Assembly: GCA_019873655.1 (NCBI GenBank)
Contig: JAIOAU010000013.1
Coordinates: 1-64,000 of the forward strand
Direction: 5' to 3'
Source: Chloroflexota bacterium
GTDB taxonomy: Bacteria > Chloroflexota > Anaerolineae > Anaerolineales > Villigracilaceae
Length of the DNA stretch: 64,000 nucleotides
Shown: one piece after another, positions 1-7,613 of the stretch
Layout: each line of letters opens with the position of its first letter
How positions within the stretch are numbered: the first letter of the stretch is position 1
Made by a program: the position numbers and the translations under genes
The notes under the pieces: model-generated
The model's database searches: none
The model's input: only the letters and a program-made list of their open reading frames with translations
Told to the model about the DNA's origin: nothing

Positions 1-1
1 T

Positions 2-70
2 GCTTTGGCTGAATTGCCTGCTCCAGAGCCTTTTCAATTGCCGCTCCCTATCCCTTTGTCAGGGGTATGA
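2..70 (+). CDS. 3' end of an unidentified gene, possibly a transposase subunit
   Basis: The first 70 bases read as an open frame ending in TGA, with a proline-rich tail (AELPAPEPFQLPLPIPL). Only about 22 residues are present, so the family cannot be read from the protein itself. The stop lies a few bases before a pair of direct repeats that look like the right end of an IS21-type element, which is the only reason to suggest an IstB- or IstA-like product. It could equally be chance reading frame. Confidence 0.25.
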   Translation, partial: ALAELPAPEPFQLPLPIPLSGV

Positions 71-71
71 T

Positions 72-111
72 TTTATGAGACTGTAAAGGTACGAATTTAT
101 GAGACTTTACA
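72..111. mobile_element. Probable right end of an IS21-like insertion sequence
   Basis: Two near-identical copies of TTTATGAGACTNTANA lie about 24 bp apart, and the second ends in TTTACA. Multiple internal direct repeats near the tip and a terminal CA are typical of IS21-family ends. The rest of the element would lie outside the window to the left, so the target-site duplication cannot be checked. Inference from repeat layout only. Confidence 0.35.
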
Positions 112-186
112 TCCCGTGTAGTAAGAACCATCGGCGCATTCGAGGATGTAAACATAGAAAGGCATACTTCCTCACAACTGTCCTCC

Positions 187-295
187 GTCCTGAGCGGAGG
201 CCCCGAGCGCAGCGAGGGGCCGCAGTCGAAGGGCGGGTTGATATTCGTCCTTCGACTTCAGTCCTCGGCTTACGCCTCGGACTTCCGCTCAGGAC
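187..295. repeat. Branched inverted repeat (CCTGAGC family)
   Basis: The outer arms GTCCTGAGCGGA and TCCGCTCAGGAC are perfectly complementary over 12 bp and about 85 bp apart. Nested inside are GGCCCC/GGGGCC, GTCGAAGG/CCTTCGAC and a third small hairpin, so the strand could fold into a multi-branched structure. It lies just beyond the 3' end of the minus-strand ABC exporter gene. It resembles the dispersed CCTGAGC/TTCGAC repeat class, a fragment of which also sits inside the nitroreductase gene near 45.0 kb. Confidence 0.6.
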
Positions 296-303
296 GCGGT
301 TTT

Positions 304-2106
304 TCATCCAAAGCCCTCGCTGCTGCGGATGGGCTGCGGCGCGTATTCGCCGACCGGCTCGGCCTCTTCTTCCTCGAGCATGTTCTGCACCAGTTGCAGG
401 TCGTGAATCTCCCGGTACAGCCCGCCCTGGGCCAGCAATTGCTCGTGCGTCCCGGTCTGGACGATGCGGCCGCGGTCCATGACCACGATGAGGTCGGCGC
501 GGCGGACGGTGGCCAGGCGGTGGGCGATGACGAAGGTGGTGCGGCCCTCCATCAGCCGCTCCAGCGCCTGCTGGATGAGCGCCTCGGTCTGGGTGTCCAC
601 GCTGGAGGTCGAGTCGTCGAGGATGAGGATGCGCGGGTCCATGAGCAGGGCGCGGGCGATGGCAATGCGCTGACGCTGGCCGCCGCTCAGGGTCACGCCG
701 CGCTCGCCGACGACCGTCTCGTAGCCTTTCTCGAAGGACAGGATGAAGTCGTGCGCCTGGGCGGCTTGGGCGGCGGCGATGATTTCGTCCATGGAGGCGT
801 CCGGCCGCCCGTAGGCGATGTTGGCGGCGATCGTGTCCGAGAACAGCAGCGAGGTCTGCAGGACGATGCCGATCTGACGGCGCAAGGAGGTCAGGTCCAC
901 GGCGCGGACGTCGTGGCCGTCCACCAGCACCGCGCCCTCGCTGACATCGTAGAAGCGCGGGATGAGATTGACCAGCGAGGTCTTGCCCGAACCGGTCGGG
1001 CCGATGAGGGCGACGATTTGATTCGGCGCGACGCTCAGGTTGATGTCCGTCAGCGAGTCGCGCTTCTCGTCCTGGTACTTGAGCGAAACGTCCCGGAACT
1101 CGACCTCGCCGCGCAGAGTCGGCAGGACGACGGCCCCGGGCGGAGAGGCGATCTCTGGCGGCGTTTCGAGGACCTCGAGGACGCGCCGCGCCCCGGCCCC
1201 GGCCTCCCCGGCGGCGTTGACCAGCCAGGTCAGTTCCTGCGCCGGCGAGGCCAGCATGACCAGGTAGGCGTTGAAGGCCACGATTTCGCCGATCGTCATC
1301 GTCCCGGCCAGCACCATCCGGCCGCCGAAGAACAGGATCAGAATCGTGCCCAGCGTGACCAGCAAATCGGTGGTCGGCATGACCTTCGACCACTCGCCGA
1401 TGACCTTCAGGCGCGCCCGGTAGTAGGCGCGGTTGGTCTCGTCGAAGCGGCGAATCTCGTGGGGTTCGCGGGCAAAGGCGCGCACCACCTGCACGCCCAG
1501 GACGTTCTCCTGCAGGCGGGCGGACAGGTCGCCGAGGAGGGTGTCCACTTTGAAGAACAGTTCGGTGATGCGCTTGCCGAAGTCGAGCGTGATGATGGTC
1601 AGCGGGATGAGCGGCAGGATGGCAATCAGAGTCAGTTTCCAGTTGGCCAGCAGCATCAGCGTCAGCGCGCCGACCAGCAGGAAGGACATCTGCGCCAGAT
1701 GGACCAGCGATCCGCCGATGAAGTTCTGTACGGCGCGCACGTCCTCGATGCAGCGGCTGATGAGCTGGCCAGTCTGGGAATGGTCGTGATAGGAGAACGA
1801 AAGATGCTGGATGTGATCGTACAGGCGGTTGCGCAAGTCGTAGCCGATGTGGCCGCCGATCCACTCGGCCAGGTAGCGCTGCAGGGCCGACATCCCGGCC
1901 GAGGCCAGGCCCAGACCGAGCAGGAGCAGGGCGGCCCGCCCCAGGTAGGCGGTGTCGGTCTGAATCAGGCCCTCGTCGATGACGCCGCGGATGATGCGCG
2001 GCACGTACAGGCTGAGGGCCGTCATCGCCGCCAGGTTCAGAATCGAGAGGACGATTTGAGGAAGATAGGCTTTGACAAAGGAGCGGAGTTTGAGGAGGTG
2101 GGTCAT
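304..2106 (-). CDS. ABC exporter half-transporter (permease fused to ATPase)
   Basis: A 600-residue type IV ABC half-transporter, expected to dimerise in the membrane and export a hydrophobic substrate, drug or lipid. The N-terminal half carries the six-helix exporter domain. The C-terminal ATPase shows Walker A GPTGSGKT (about residues 369-376), signature LSGGQRQR, Walker B ILILDDSTSS and the switch HR (IAHRLATVR). The start chosen is the ATG giving MTHLLKLRSF; longer upstream reading runs into the stutter repeat and the marR gene. It lies 92 bp downstream of a MarR-type regulator on the same strand, so it is probably the regulated target. Substrate unknown. Confidence 0.9.
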   Translation of the reverse strand: MTHLLKLRSFVKAYLPQIVLSILNLAAMTALSLYVPRIIRGVIDEGLIQTDTAYLGRAALLLLGLGLASAGMSALQRYLAEWIGGHIGYDLRNRLYDHIQHLSFSYHDHSQTGQLISRCIEDVRAVQNFIGGSLVHLAQMSFLLVGALTLMLLANWKLTLIAILPLIPLTIITLDFGKRITELFFKVDTLLGDLSARLQENVLGVQVVRAFAREPHEIRRFDETNRAYYRARLKVIGEWSKVMPTTDLLVTLGTILILFFGGRMVLAGTMTIGEIVAFNAYLVMLASPAQELTWLVNAAGEAGAGARRVLEVLETPPEIASPPGAVVLPTLRGEVEFRDVSLKYQDEKRDSLTDINLSVAPNQIVALIGPTGSGKTSLVNLIPRFYDVSEGAVLVDGHDVRAVDLTSLRRQIGIVLQTSLLFSDTIAANIAYGRPDASMDEIIAAAQAAQAHDFILSFEKGYETVVGERGVTLSGGQRQRIAIARALLMDPRILILDDSTSSVDTQTEALIQQALERLMEGRTTFVIAHRLATVRRADLIVVMDRGRIVQTGTHEQLLAQGGLYREIHDLQLVQNMLEEEEAEPVGEYAPQPIRSSEGFG

Positions 2107-2117
2107 GAGGATGAGTC

Positions 2118-2198
2118 TGAAGTCGAAAGTCGGGTGTGTGTCGAAAGTCGGATGTCGAAAGTTGAAGGGTCGAAAGTCGGATGTCGAAAGTCGAATGG
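2118..2198. repeat. Stutter repeat GTCGAAAGTCGGAT in the marR-exporter gap
   Basis: The gap between the two genes is almost wholly made of imperfect tandem copies of GTCGAAAGTCGGATG with 14-20 bp spacing. It abuts the stop codon of the marR gene. It belongs to the same style of low-complexity gene-junction repeat seen near 5.8, 43.8, 45.6 and 60.2 kb, though with a different core. Confidence 0.6.
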
Positions 2199-2636
2199 TC
2201 AAGGGGTTGGGTCGGTGAAGGCCTTGCGCAGGAGCAGAAGAGATTGGCGAAGAAGGGCTGCTTCTTCGTCGGAGAGACGGGCAAAACGTTCGGCCAGCCA
2301 GGCCTCGACCTCGGCGTAGATGCCCGCCAGGGTCTGTTCGCCGGCCGGGGTGAGCGAGAGGCGGAGGTGACGGCGGTCGCGGGCGTCGGTCAGACGCGCC
2401 GCCAGCCCGCGGCGGACGAGCGCCTCGACGGCGCGGCTGGCCTGCGAGCGGCTCAACCGCCCCTCCTCCGCCAGCGCGCTGACGGTGTCCATCCCCTTGC
2501 GGATGCGTCGCAGGGCCTGGAACTGCTCCACCGTCAGGGCGAAGCGTTCGGCGGCCACGGCGCGGATTTTCGTGCGCGTCTGCCGCCAGACGGACGGGAT
2601 GCTCTCCCAAAAGGCGTCGATCAATTCTTCGCTCAT
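2199..2636 (-). CDS. MarR-family transcriptional regulator
   Basis: A 145-residue winged-helix regulator of normal MarR length. The core LTVEQFQALRRI, the recognition region RLSRSQASRAVEALVRRGL and the wing region DARDRRHLRLSLTPAG are clear. The start MSEELIDAF was chosen because the longer reading would extend through a palindrome that looks like its own operator. It precedes an ABC exporter on the same strand, the common arrangement of a ligand-relieved repressor controlling an efflux pump. Regulation and ligand are inferred, not seen. Confidence 0.88.
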   Translation of the reverse strand: MSEELIDAFWESIPSVWRQTRTKIRAVAAERFALTVEQFQALRRIRKGMDTVSALAEEGRLSRSQASRAVEALVRRGLAARLTDARDRRHLRLSLTPAGEQTLAGIYAEVEAWLAERFARLSDEEAALLRQSLLLLRKAFTDPTP

Positions 2637-2666
2637 ATGCGCCTGCCTATAGTTGCAGAATGAAAC

Positions 2667-2683
2667 AGTTGCATTATACAACT
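2667..2683. promoter_or_regulatory. Candidate MarR operator palindrome
   Basis: AGTTG-N7-CAACT forms a 17-bp dyad (AGTTGCATTATACAACT) about 30 bp upstream of the marR start. An extra AGTTGCA half-site lies at 2651. TTGC/CAA-type half sites in AT-rich surroundings are common for MarR proteins. Binding is inferred. Confidence 0.5.
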
Positions 2684-2692
2684 ATTTTGGCG

Positions 2693-2719
2693 GCAGGACA
2701 ATGCTAGCAGTTGTCCTGC
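2693..2719. repeat. Palindrome with TGCTAGCAGTTGT core (copy 1)
   Basis: GCAGGACAA and TTGTCCTGC flank a nine-base centre TGCTAGCAG. Apart from one missing C, the core equals that of the 36-bp palindrome at 11880-11915, while the outer arms differ in sequence but remain complementary. Confidence 0.6.
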
Positions 2720-2798
2720 AATCAGGTGACATCTATCGGCTGTGCAGCGGTGCGATTTATGCTATATTATCTGTATCCACCCTTCTCGCCAGAGCGCC

Positions 2799-2909
2799 AT
2801 GGCCGATAAACTCAAAGTCTTCCTCTGTCATGCCAGCGAGGACAAGCCGATTGTCCGCGATGTGACAGTCACCTCGCAGGTGACTGTCACACGGCGCGTC
2901 CAGGAGTGA
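2799..2909 (+). pseudogene. Truncated TIR-domain gene remnant
   Basis: The frame begins MADKLKVFLCHASEDKPIVRD, which matches the first strand and BB-region entry of bacterial TIR domains (KVFLSHASEDK type). After residue 21 the reading passes straight into a 31-bp perfect palindrome and stops at residue 36. A complete TIR domain needs about 130 residues, so this is a remnant, apparently cut at the palindrome. Whether it is translated is unknown; its stop overlaps the ribosome binding site of the TPR gene. Confidence 0.6.
2861..2891. repeat. 31-bp near-perfect inverted repeat (GTGACAGTCACCT)
   Basis: Arms of 14 bp (TGTGACAGTCACCT / AGGTGACTGTCACA) are separated by CGC. Each arm also contains the smaller palindrome GTGACNGTCAC. 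It lies exactly where the TIR reading frame loses homology, which suggests insertion of, or deletion at, a miniature palindromic element. Confidence 0.75.
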
Positions 2910-2911
2910 CC

Positions 2912-4912
2912 ATGCCCAAAGGACCCCCTCCCGCCCGCATAGACCCCCTCAACCTGCCGCGCCGTCTGCGCGACGGACTGGATGAAGCCGCCTCCCTGCT
3001 GGAAAAAGGCAAGGCCGCCGAAGCCCTGGAAGCGCTGGAGGAACTGGACGAGCGCTACCCGAACCAGGTCTATGTGCTGGAAATGCTGATTGACGCCTAT
3101 GCCCGTCTGAATAATGGCCTTGGTTTGTTGGACGCCGCGCGCCGTTTGCACCGCCTGACGTCCAACCGTTCGGATGTCAAACTCAGCCTGGCCAGCGCAT
3201 ACCTGGTAAATATGTTCCTCGTGCTGGCGCTGGCCGCGTTCCGTGAATTCCTCAAGCGCTGGCCGCAGCACGAAGAAGCAGTCAACGCGAGAAAAACCGT
3301 CGAGATGCTGGAAGCCGAACTGCCCAAAATATTGGCTGAGGGAGGCCTGAACTTCGAGACCGACTTTGAGTTTGCCTGCCAGCACGAGGAAGTGCAAGTC
3401 TGCTTGAACACCGGCGAGTTCGCCCGCGCCAAGTCGCTGGTCGAAAAGATGCAACGGCAAAAGCCGGATTTTGTCGCCCCGCTGAACAACCTGAGTCAGA
3501 TTTACTGGTTGGAGGGCAACCTGCCGCGCGCCATCGAGACCTGTCAACGGGTGCTAACCATCCGGCCGGATAATGTCCATGCCCTGGCGAATCTCGTCCG
3601 CTTCCTGTACCTGGCGGGACGCAAAGAGGAAGCCGCTCCCTTCGTAGAACGCCTGAAAGCATCCACTGCCAAGGCTGCCGACCGATGGAGGAAACTCGCC
3701 GAAACTCTGGCCTTCATCGGCGACGACGTCGGGATGTTGGAACTGGCCGCCCGCGCCGAAAAGGAAGCTCACCCCATCGAATTGGACGAATACTTCTACC
3801 ATCTTGTCGCCGTCTCTGAATGCCTGTTAGGGAAGGAAAAAGATGCCCGCGCCCACTGGCGACGCGCGCTAAAACTCAATCCCGACTTCGAGCCCGCGCA
3901 GAAAAATCTCGATGACCTGAAAAAGCCCGCCCACGAGCGCAATGGTCCCTGGGCCTTCCCCGTGGCGCAAATGCTCCCCCAGCGCACCACCTACGAAATG
4001 CTCCGCGTCGTTGAGCGTGAAGTCAAACGAAAGGACGGGGAAAACCTCCAGCCTGCTGTCCGGCATTTCCTTGACGCCCATCCCGAACTCCTGCAAATGG
4101 CCCCGCTCCTGCTGGAGCGCGGCGACGCGGCCGCGAAAGAGTACGTGCTCATGATGGCCGACATGTCCGGCCATCCGGGTTTCCTGGCGCTGCTCAAGGA
4201 ATACGCCTTCGGCCAGAAAGGCTCGGACGAGTCGCGCCTGAAAGCCGCCCAGATTCTCTCGAAATTCAACCTTGTCCCCGCGGGCGAAACGAAACTGTGG
4301 ATTCGAGGCAAATGGCAGCCCATTCTCCTGCTCGGCTTCGAGGTTACCCCCGACCCCATCATGGACGACTATCCGATGAAGCAAAAGGCGATTGACCTGA
4401 TGGCCCAGGCGATCGAGGCGCTGCGGGCGGAAGACGGCGCGCGGGCAGAAGAACTCCTTCGAAAAGCGCTCGCCATCCAACCGGAGCATCCCAGTCTGCT
4501 CAACAACCTGGCCCTGGCGCTCGACATGCAGGATAAAGATAAGGAAAGAGACGCTATTCTCGATCATATCACCAACGACTTCCCGGATTATTTCTTTGGG
4601 CAGATAGCGCTAGCCAGAAAAGCCATTCACGCTGGCGACCTCGACCAGGCCCGTTCTATTCTCCATTATTGGATGGAAACGAAAAAGAAATACCATGTCA
4701 CCGAATTCAATATACTGTGCAAAACCCAGATTGATCTCTTCTTGGCAGAAAAGAACATCCAAGGCGCGTTGTCCTGGATGGAAATGTGGGAGGCGACCGA
4801 GCCGGACGATCCCGATTTTGAATCCTATCAACAGCGCCTGGATATCATCGACCTTCTCTCCAAGTTCAAGAGCAGACGAAGCAAGAGAACCAAGAACCCC
4901 AAAAAGGAGTGA
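2912..4912 (+). CDS. Tetratricopeptide-repeat protein
   Basis: A 666-residue soluble protein made largely of TPR-like helix pairs. Recognisable units include AAEALEALEELDERYPNQVYVL, the run around NLPRAIETCQRVLTIRPDNVHAL, and a late block AEELLRKALAIQPEHPSLLNNLALAL. The ATG start was preferred over an upstream GTG because AGGAG sits five bases before it. The family is a protein-interaction scaffold; no catalytic motif is visible. It is followed after three bases by panB, whose ribosome binding site overlaps this stop, so the two are probably co-transcribed. Confidence 0.8.
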   Translation: MPKGPPPARIDPLNLPRRLRDGLDEAASLLEKGKAAEALEALEELDERYPNQVYVLEMLIDAYARLNNGLGLLDAARRLHRLTSNRSDVKLSLASAYLVNMFLVLALAAFREFLKRWPQHEEAVNARKTVEMLEAELPKILAEGGLNFETDFEFACQHEEVQVCLNTGEFARAKSLVEKMQRQKPDFVAPLNNLSQIYWLEGNLPRAIETCQRVLTIRPDNVHALANLVRFLYLAGRKEEAAPFVERLKASTAKAADRWRKLAETLAFIGDDVGMLELAARAEKEAHPIELDEYFYHLVAVSECLLGKEKDARAHWRRALKLNPDFEPAQKNLDDLKKPAHERNGPWAFPVAQMLPQRTTYEMLRVVEREVKRKDGENLQPAVRHFLDAHPELLQMAPLLLERGDAAAKEYVLMMADMSGHPGFLALLKEYAFGQKGSDESRLKAAQILSKFNLVPAGETKLWIRGKWQPILLLGFEVTPDPIMDDYPMKQKAIDLMAQAIEALRAEDGARAEELLRKALAIQPEHPSLLNNLALALDMQDKDKERDAILDHITNDFPDYFFGQIALARKAIHAGDLDQARSILHYWMETKKKYHVTEFNILCKTQIDLFLAEKNIQGALSWMEMWEATEPDDPDFESYQQRLDIIDLLSKFKSRRSKRTKNPKKE

Positions 4913-4915
4913 CCC

Positions 4916-5782
4916 ATGCCCGAAGCCTCTTCCCCCCGCAAGAAAATCACCCTGCCCTACCTGTTCGACAAAGTCAAGAAAGGTGAACCCATCACCTGGC
5001 TGACCTGCTACGACTATCCCACCGCCTACCTGCAGGAGCAGGCCGGAATCGAGATGATTCTGGTCGGCGACAGCCTGGGCATGACCATGCTCGGCTACGA
5101 CAGCACCCTGCCGGTCACGATGGACGACATGATTCGCCACAGCCAGGCCGTCCGCCGCGGCGCGCCGACCGCCTTCCTGGTCGGCGACATGCCCTACATG
5201 ACCTACCAGCCCTCGGTCGAGACCGCCATCCGCAACGCCGGGCGCTTCATGGCCGAGGCCGGCTGCGACGCCATCAAACTGGAGGGCGGCGCGGCCATGG
5301 CCGACCGCATCAAGGGCATCGTGGACGCCGGCATCCCGGCCATCGGCCACCTCGGGCTGACGCCGCAGTCGGCCAGCATGCTGGGCGGCTTCCGTCTCCA
5401 GGGCAAGACGGCCGCCCTGGCCAAGCGCATCGTGGACGACGCCAAGGCGCTCGAAAAGGCCGGGGCCTTCGCCATCCTGCTGGAGATGGTCCCCGACCGG
5501 CTGTGCCAGATCATCACCGAGCGCGCCGAGAACTGCATCATCATGAGTCTCGGCTCCGGGCCGCACGCCCACGGTCAACTGCTCATCTACCACGACATGT
5601 TCGGCCTCTACCCCAAGTTCAAGCCGAAGATGGCCAAGGTCTATGGCAACGCCGGCGAAGTCATCCTCAACGGCCTCAAGGCCTACCACGACGAAGTCAT
5701 CAACCGCCAGTTCCCCCAGCCGGAGAACTGGTTTGGAATGCCGGATGAGGAGTTCGAGGAATTGAAGAAAATGCTAGAGTAA
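4916..5782 (+). CDS. panB: 3-methyl-2-oxobutanoate hydroxymethyltransferase
   Basis: First committed step of pantothenate synthesis: transfers a hydroxymethyl group from 5,10-methylene-tetrahydrofolate to alpha-ketoisovalerate, giving ketopantoate in the cytoplasm. The 288-residue protein has the full-length family pattern: LTCYDYPTAYL, the metal-binding loop VGDSLGMTMLGYDSTLPV, VGDMPYMTYQ, AIKLEGG and GHLGLTPQS. The catalytic glutamate region LLEMVPDRL is present. No panC or panD is adjacent. Ribosome binding site AAAGGAG overlaps the TPR stop. Confidence 0.95.
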   Translation: MPEASSPRKKITLPYLFDKVKKGEPITWLTCYDYPTAYLQEQAGIEMILVGDSLGMTMLGYDSTLPVTMDDMIRHSQAVRRGAPTAFLVGDMPYMTYQPSVETAIRNAGRFMAEAGCDAIKLEGGAAMADRIKGIVDAGIPAIGHLGLTPQSASMLGGFRLQGKTAALAKRIVDDAKALEKAGAFAILLEMVPDRLCQIITERAENCIIMSLGSGPHAHGQLLIYHDMFGLYPKFKPKMAKVYGNAGEVILNGLKAYHDEVINRQFPQPENWFGMPDEEFEELKKMLE

Positions 5783-5784
5783 AA

Positions 5785-5812
5785 AGTGATTAGTGAGGAG
5801 TGATTAGTGAGG
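5785..5812. repeat. Two tandem 14-bp stutter units before the four-helix-bundle gene
   Basis: AGTGATTAGTGAGG occurs twice head to tail. The second unit runs into GGAGG, which serves as the ribosome binding site of the next gene. Inverted copies (ACTAATCACT) close the other side of that gene. Confidence 0.7.
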
Positions 5813-5819
5813 AGGCGAG

Positions 5820-6263
5820 ATGGGGAACTTGCCGCATGCACAGACATATCGCGACCTGGTGGTGTACCAGAAGGCGCGGCAATTGTCTCGCGAGATATTC
5901 AAACTCACCAAAACATTCCCTAAAGAAGAAACCTACTCCCTGACTGACCAGATACGCAGGTCATCGCGTTCGGTCGGCGCGCAGATTGCCGAGGCCTGGG
6001 CCAAGCGGCGCTACGAGGCGCATTTCGTCAGCAGACTCACGGATGCAGACGGCGAATGCCTGGAAACCCAGCACTGGCTTGAAACCGCTCTCGACTGTAA
6101 TTACCTCACGCCCGAACAATCCGCCGACCTTGTAGCCCAATACGACGAAATCGGTCGTTTGATTGCCGGCATGATTGCGAAAGCCTCCATGTTCTGTGGC
6201 ACACCCACCTACTCCATTCGCGAACAAGCCGCCGAATATTTCACTGCCACTAATCACCAATAA
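5820..6263 (+). CDS. Four-helix-bundle protein (23S rRNA intervening-sequence type)
   Basis: A 147-residue all-helical protein of the S23/IVP-Avd-like family. Diagnostic segments are YRDLVVYQKARQLSREIF, KTFPKEETYSLTDQIRRSS, SVGAQIAEAWAKRRYEAHF and ETQHWLETALDCNYL. Family members are encoded in rRNA intervening sequences or as stand-alone genes; Avd relatives help diversity-generating retroelements, but no reverse transcriptase is nearby. The gene is bracketed by inverted stutter repeats, and its stop codon lies inside the right-hand one, so it reads as a small mobile cassette placed between panB and the next gene. Function unknown. Confidence 0.85.
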   Translation: MGNLPHAQTYRDLVVYQKARQLSREIFKLTKTFPKEETYSLTDQIRRSSRSVGAQIAEAWAKRRYEAHFVSRLTDADGECLETQHWLETALDCNYLTPEQSADLVAQYDEIGRLIAGMIAKASMFCGTPTYSIREQAAEYFTATNHQ

Positions 6264-6272
6264 CTAATCACT
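6249..6272. repeat. Inverted stutter repeat closing the four-helix-bundle cassette
   Basis: ACTAATCAC and ACTAATCACT are the reverse complements of the AGTGATTAGT units at 5785-5808. The TAA stop of the four-helix-bundle gene lies between the two copies. Confidence 0.7.
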
Positions 6273-6299
6273 ATTTACTATTATTCACAAGGAGCCCCC

Positions 6300-7559
6300 A
6301 TGAACCTCCAACAACTACTCGCCATCCCCCCCGACCGCCTCGAGGCCGTCAACGCCGTCTTCACCGACCCGAACTCGACCGTGATGAAAGAGTTCCTCGA
6401 GGTGGTGGCCAGGTACGGCACGCCCGAGGAAATCAACCGCAAGCACCGCGAGAACCGCAAAATGGAAGCGCTCTTTGCCAAAGTGCGCGAGCGCGCCCCG
6501 GAGTACATCAAAGACCTGGAATGGCTCATCGAACAGCGCGACCGCGGCGCCTTCGTCACCGTCGCCGACTACCGCCGCGCCGTCCTCGGCCCCAAAGCCG
6601 ATACGATGACCTTCAAGGACGAGTACGCCGTCACGCTGGAGGTCAGCGCCCTGCAGTACTTTCCCTGGATTCGCCCGATGTGCGAAAAAGCCATCGCCGA
6701 ACGCTCGCTCGTGCCAGGACGCTTCATCGCCGTCCGCAAGATGAAGGAAAGCGAACTGGACGGCGACCTGCCCGCCATCGTCGCCGCGCTCGACATCATG
6801 GGCTGTTCCTTCGTCGAGACGCTCGACACGAAGGGCACCGACGGCTCGAATCCGCACCTGGGCGGCCCGGCCACCATCACCGGCTACTTCGGCGGCATCG
6901 GCCAGCCCAACGAGCACGCCCTCCAGTGGCTGGACGAATTCCTGTACTATTACACCAACTACGGCGTCCAGCACGTGCTGAACTTCAACGCCGGCACCAT
7001 CCTGCTGGCCTTCCTGCTCTACAAACTCGGCGTGGACATCAACTTCAAGATTTCGGTCTACTTCGGCTCGGACAACCCCTACCACGCCCTGTGGATCATG
7101 ACCATGGCCAAACTCTTCAGCCGCGACGACGGCTCGACCCCGCTCATCGGCTTCAACTGGTCGAACTCCATCAACAACCGGACGATGGAACTGACCGCCG
7201 AATTCCGCCGCGCCCTCGGCTTCGAGCGCAACATCCGCTTCGAGCATCACATCGTCGAGACCTGGAAGAGCATCGTCATCCAGCCCTACGACCGCCGCGC
7301 CGAACTGATGGAGATTGCCGACCACGTCGCCAACATCGCCGCCAAGCACGAGGGCGGCCTGCCCGAAGTTGAGCAGACCCTCGACCACCCATCCGACATC
7401 CTCGACTACTTCCGCGAGAAGAAAGAAGTCATCGAGAGCGGCGACTGGGAGAACCTGCAAAAGAACTTCCTGCTCAAGGTGGAAGCGGCCAACTCGACGG
7501 CGCGCATGCTCACCGAGCGCGGCCTGTCCTTCATCGCCGCGCCGAGGCTGCACAAATAA
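6300..7559 (+). CDS. Conserved hypothetical protein, 419 residues
   Basis: I do not recognise this family with confidence. The protein is soluble and well behaved, with an N-terminal helical region (to about residue 95) and a larger alpha/beta part containing GCSFVETLDTKGTDGSNPHLGG, YFGGIGQPNEHALQWLDE, ISVYFGSDNPYHALW and FNWSNSINNRT, all of which look like active-site loops of a TIM-barrel-like enzyme. Ribosome binding site AAGGAG is good. It precedes the secreted glycosidase and lies upstream of an ABM/ALDH/iron-ADH set, so a role in oxidation of a small carbonyl or sugar-derived compound is possible but unsupported. Confidence 0.6.
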   Translation: MNLQQLLAIPPDRLEAVNAVFTDPNSTVMKEFLEVVARYGTPEEINRKHRENRKMEALFAKVRERAPEYIKDLEWLIEQRDRGAFVTVADYRRAVLGPKADTMTFKDEYAVTLEVSALQYFPWIRPMCEKAIAERSLVPGRFIAVRKMKESELDGDLPAIVAALDIMGCSFVETLDTKGTDGSNPHLGGPATITGYFGGIGQPNEHALQWLDEFLYYYTNYGVQHVLNFNAGTILLAFLLYKLGVDINFKISVYFGSDNPYHALWIMTMAKLFSRDDGSTPLIGFNWSNSINNRTMELTAEFRRALGFERNIRFEHHIVETWKSIVIQPYDRRAELMEIADHVANIAAKHEGGLPEVEQTLDHPSDILDYFREKKEVIESGDWENLQKNFLLKVEAANSTARMLTERGLSFIAAPRLHK

Positions 7560-7613
7560 ACACGCGCCACGCGCCTCGAAGATGCGCGGCGCAAGGACCA
7601 ATGTGAAAGAATT

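Noticed and set aside
304-2610. Extended 768-residue form of the ABC exporter
   Set aside because: The extra N-terminus is translated from the marR gene and stutter repeat in another frame.
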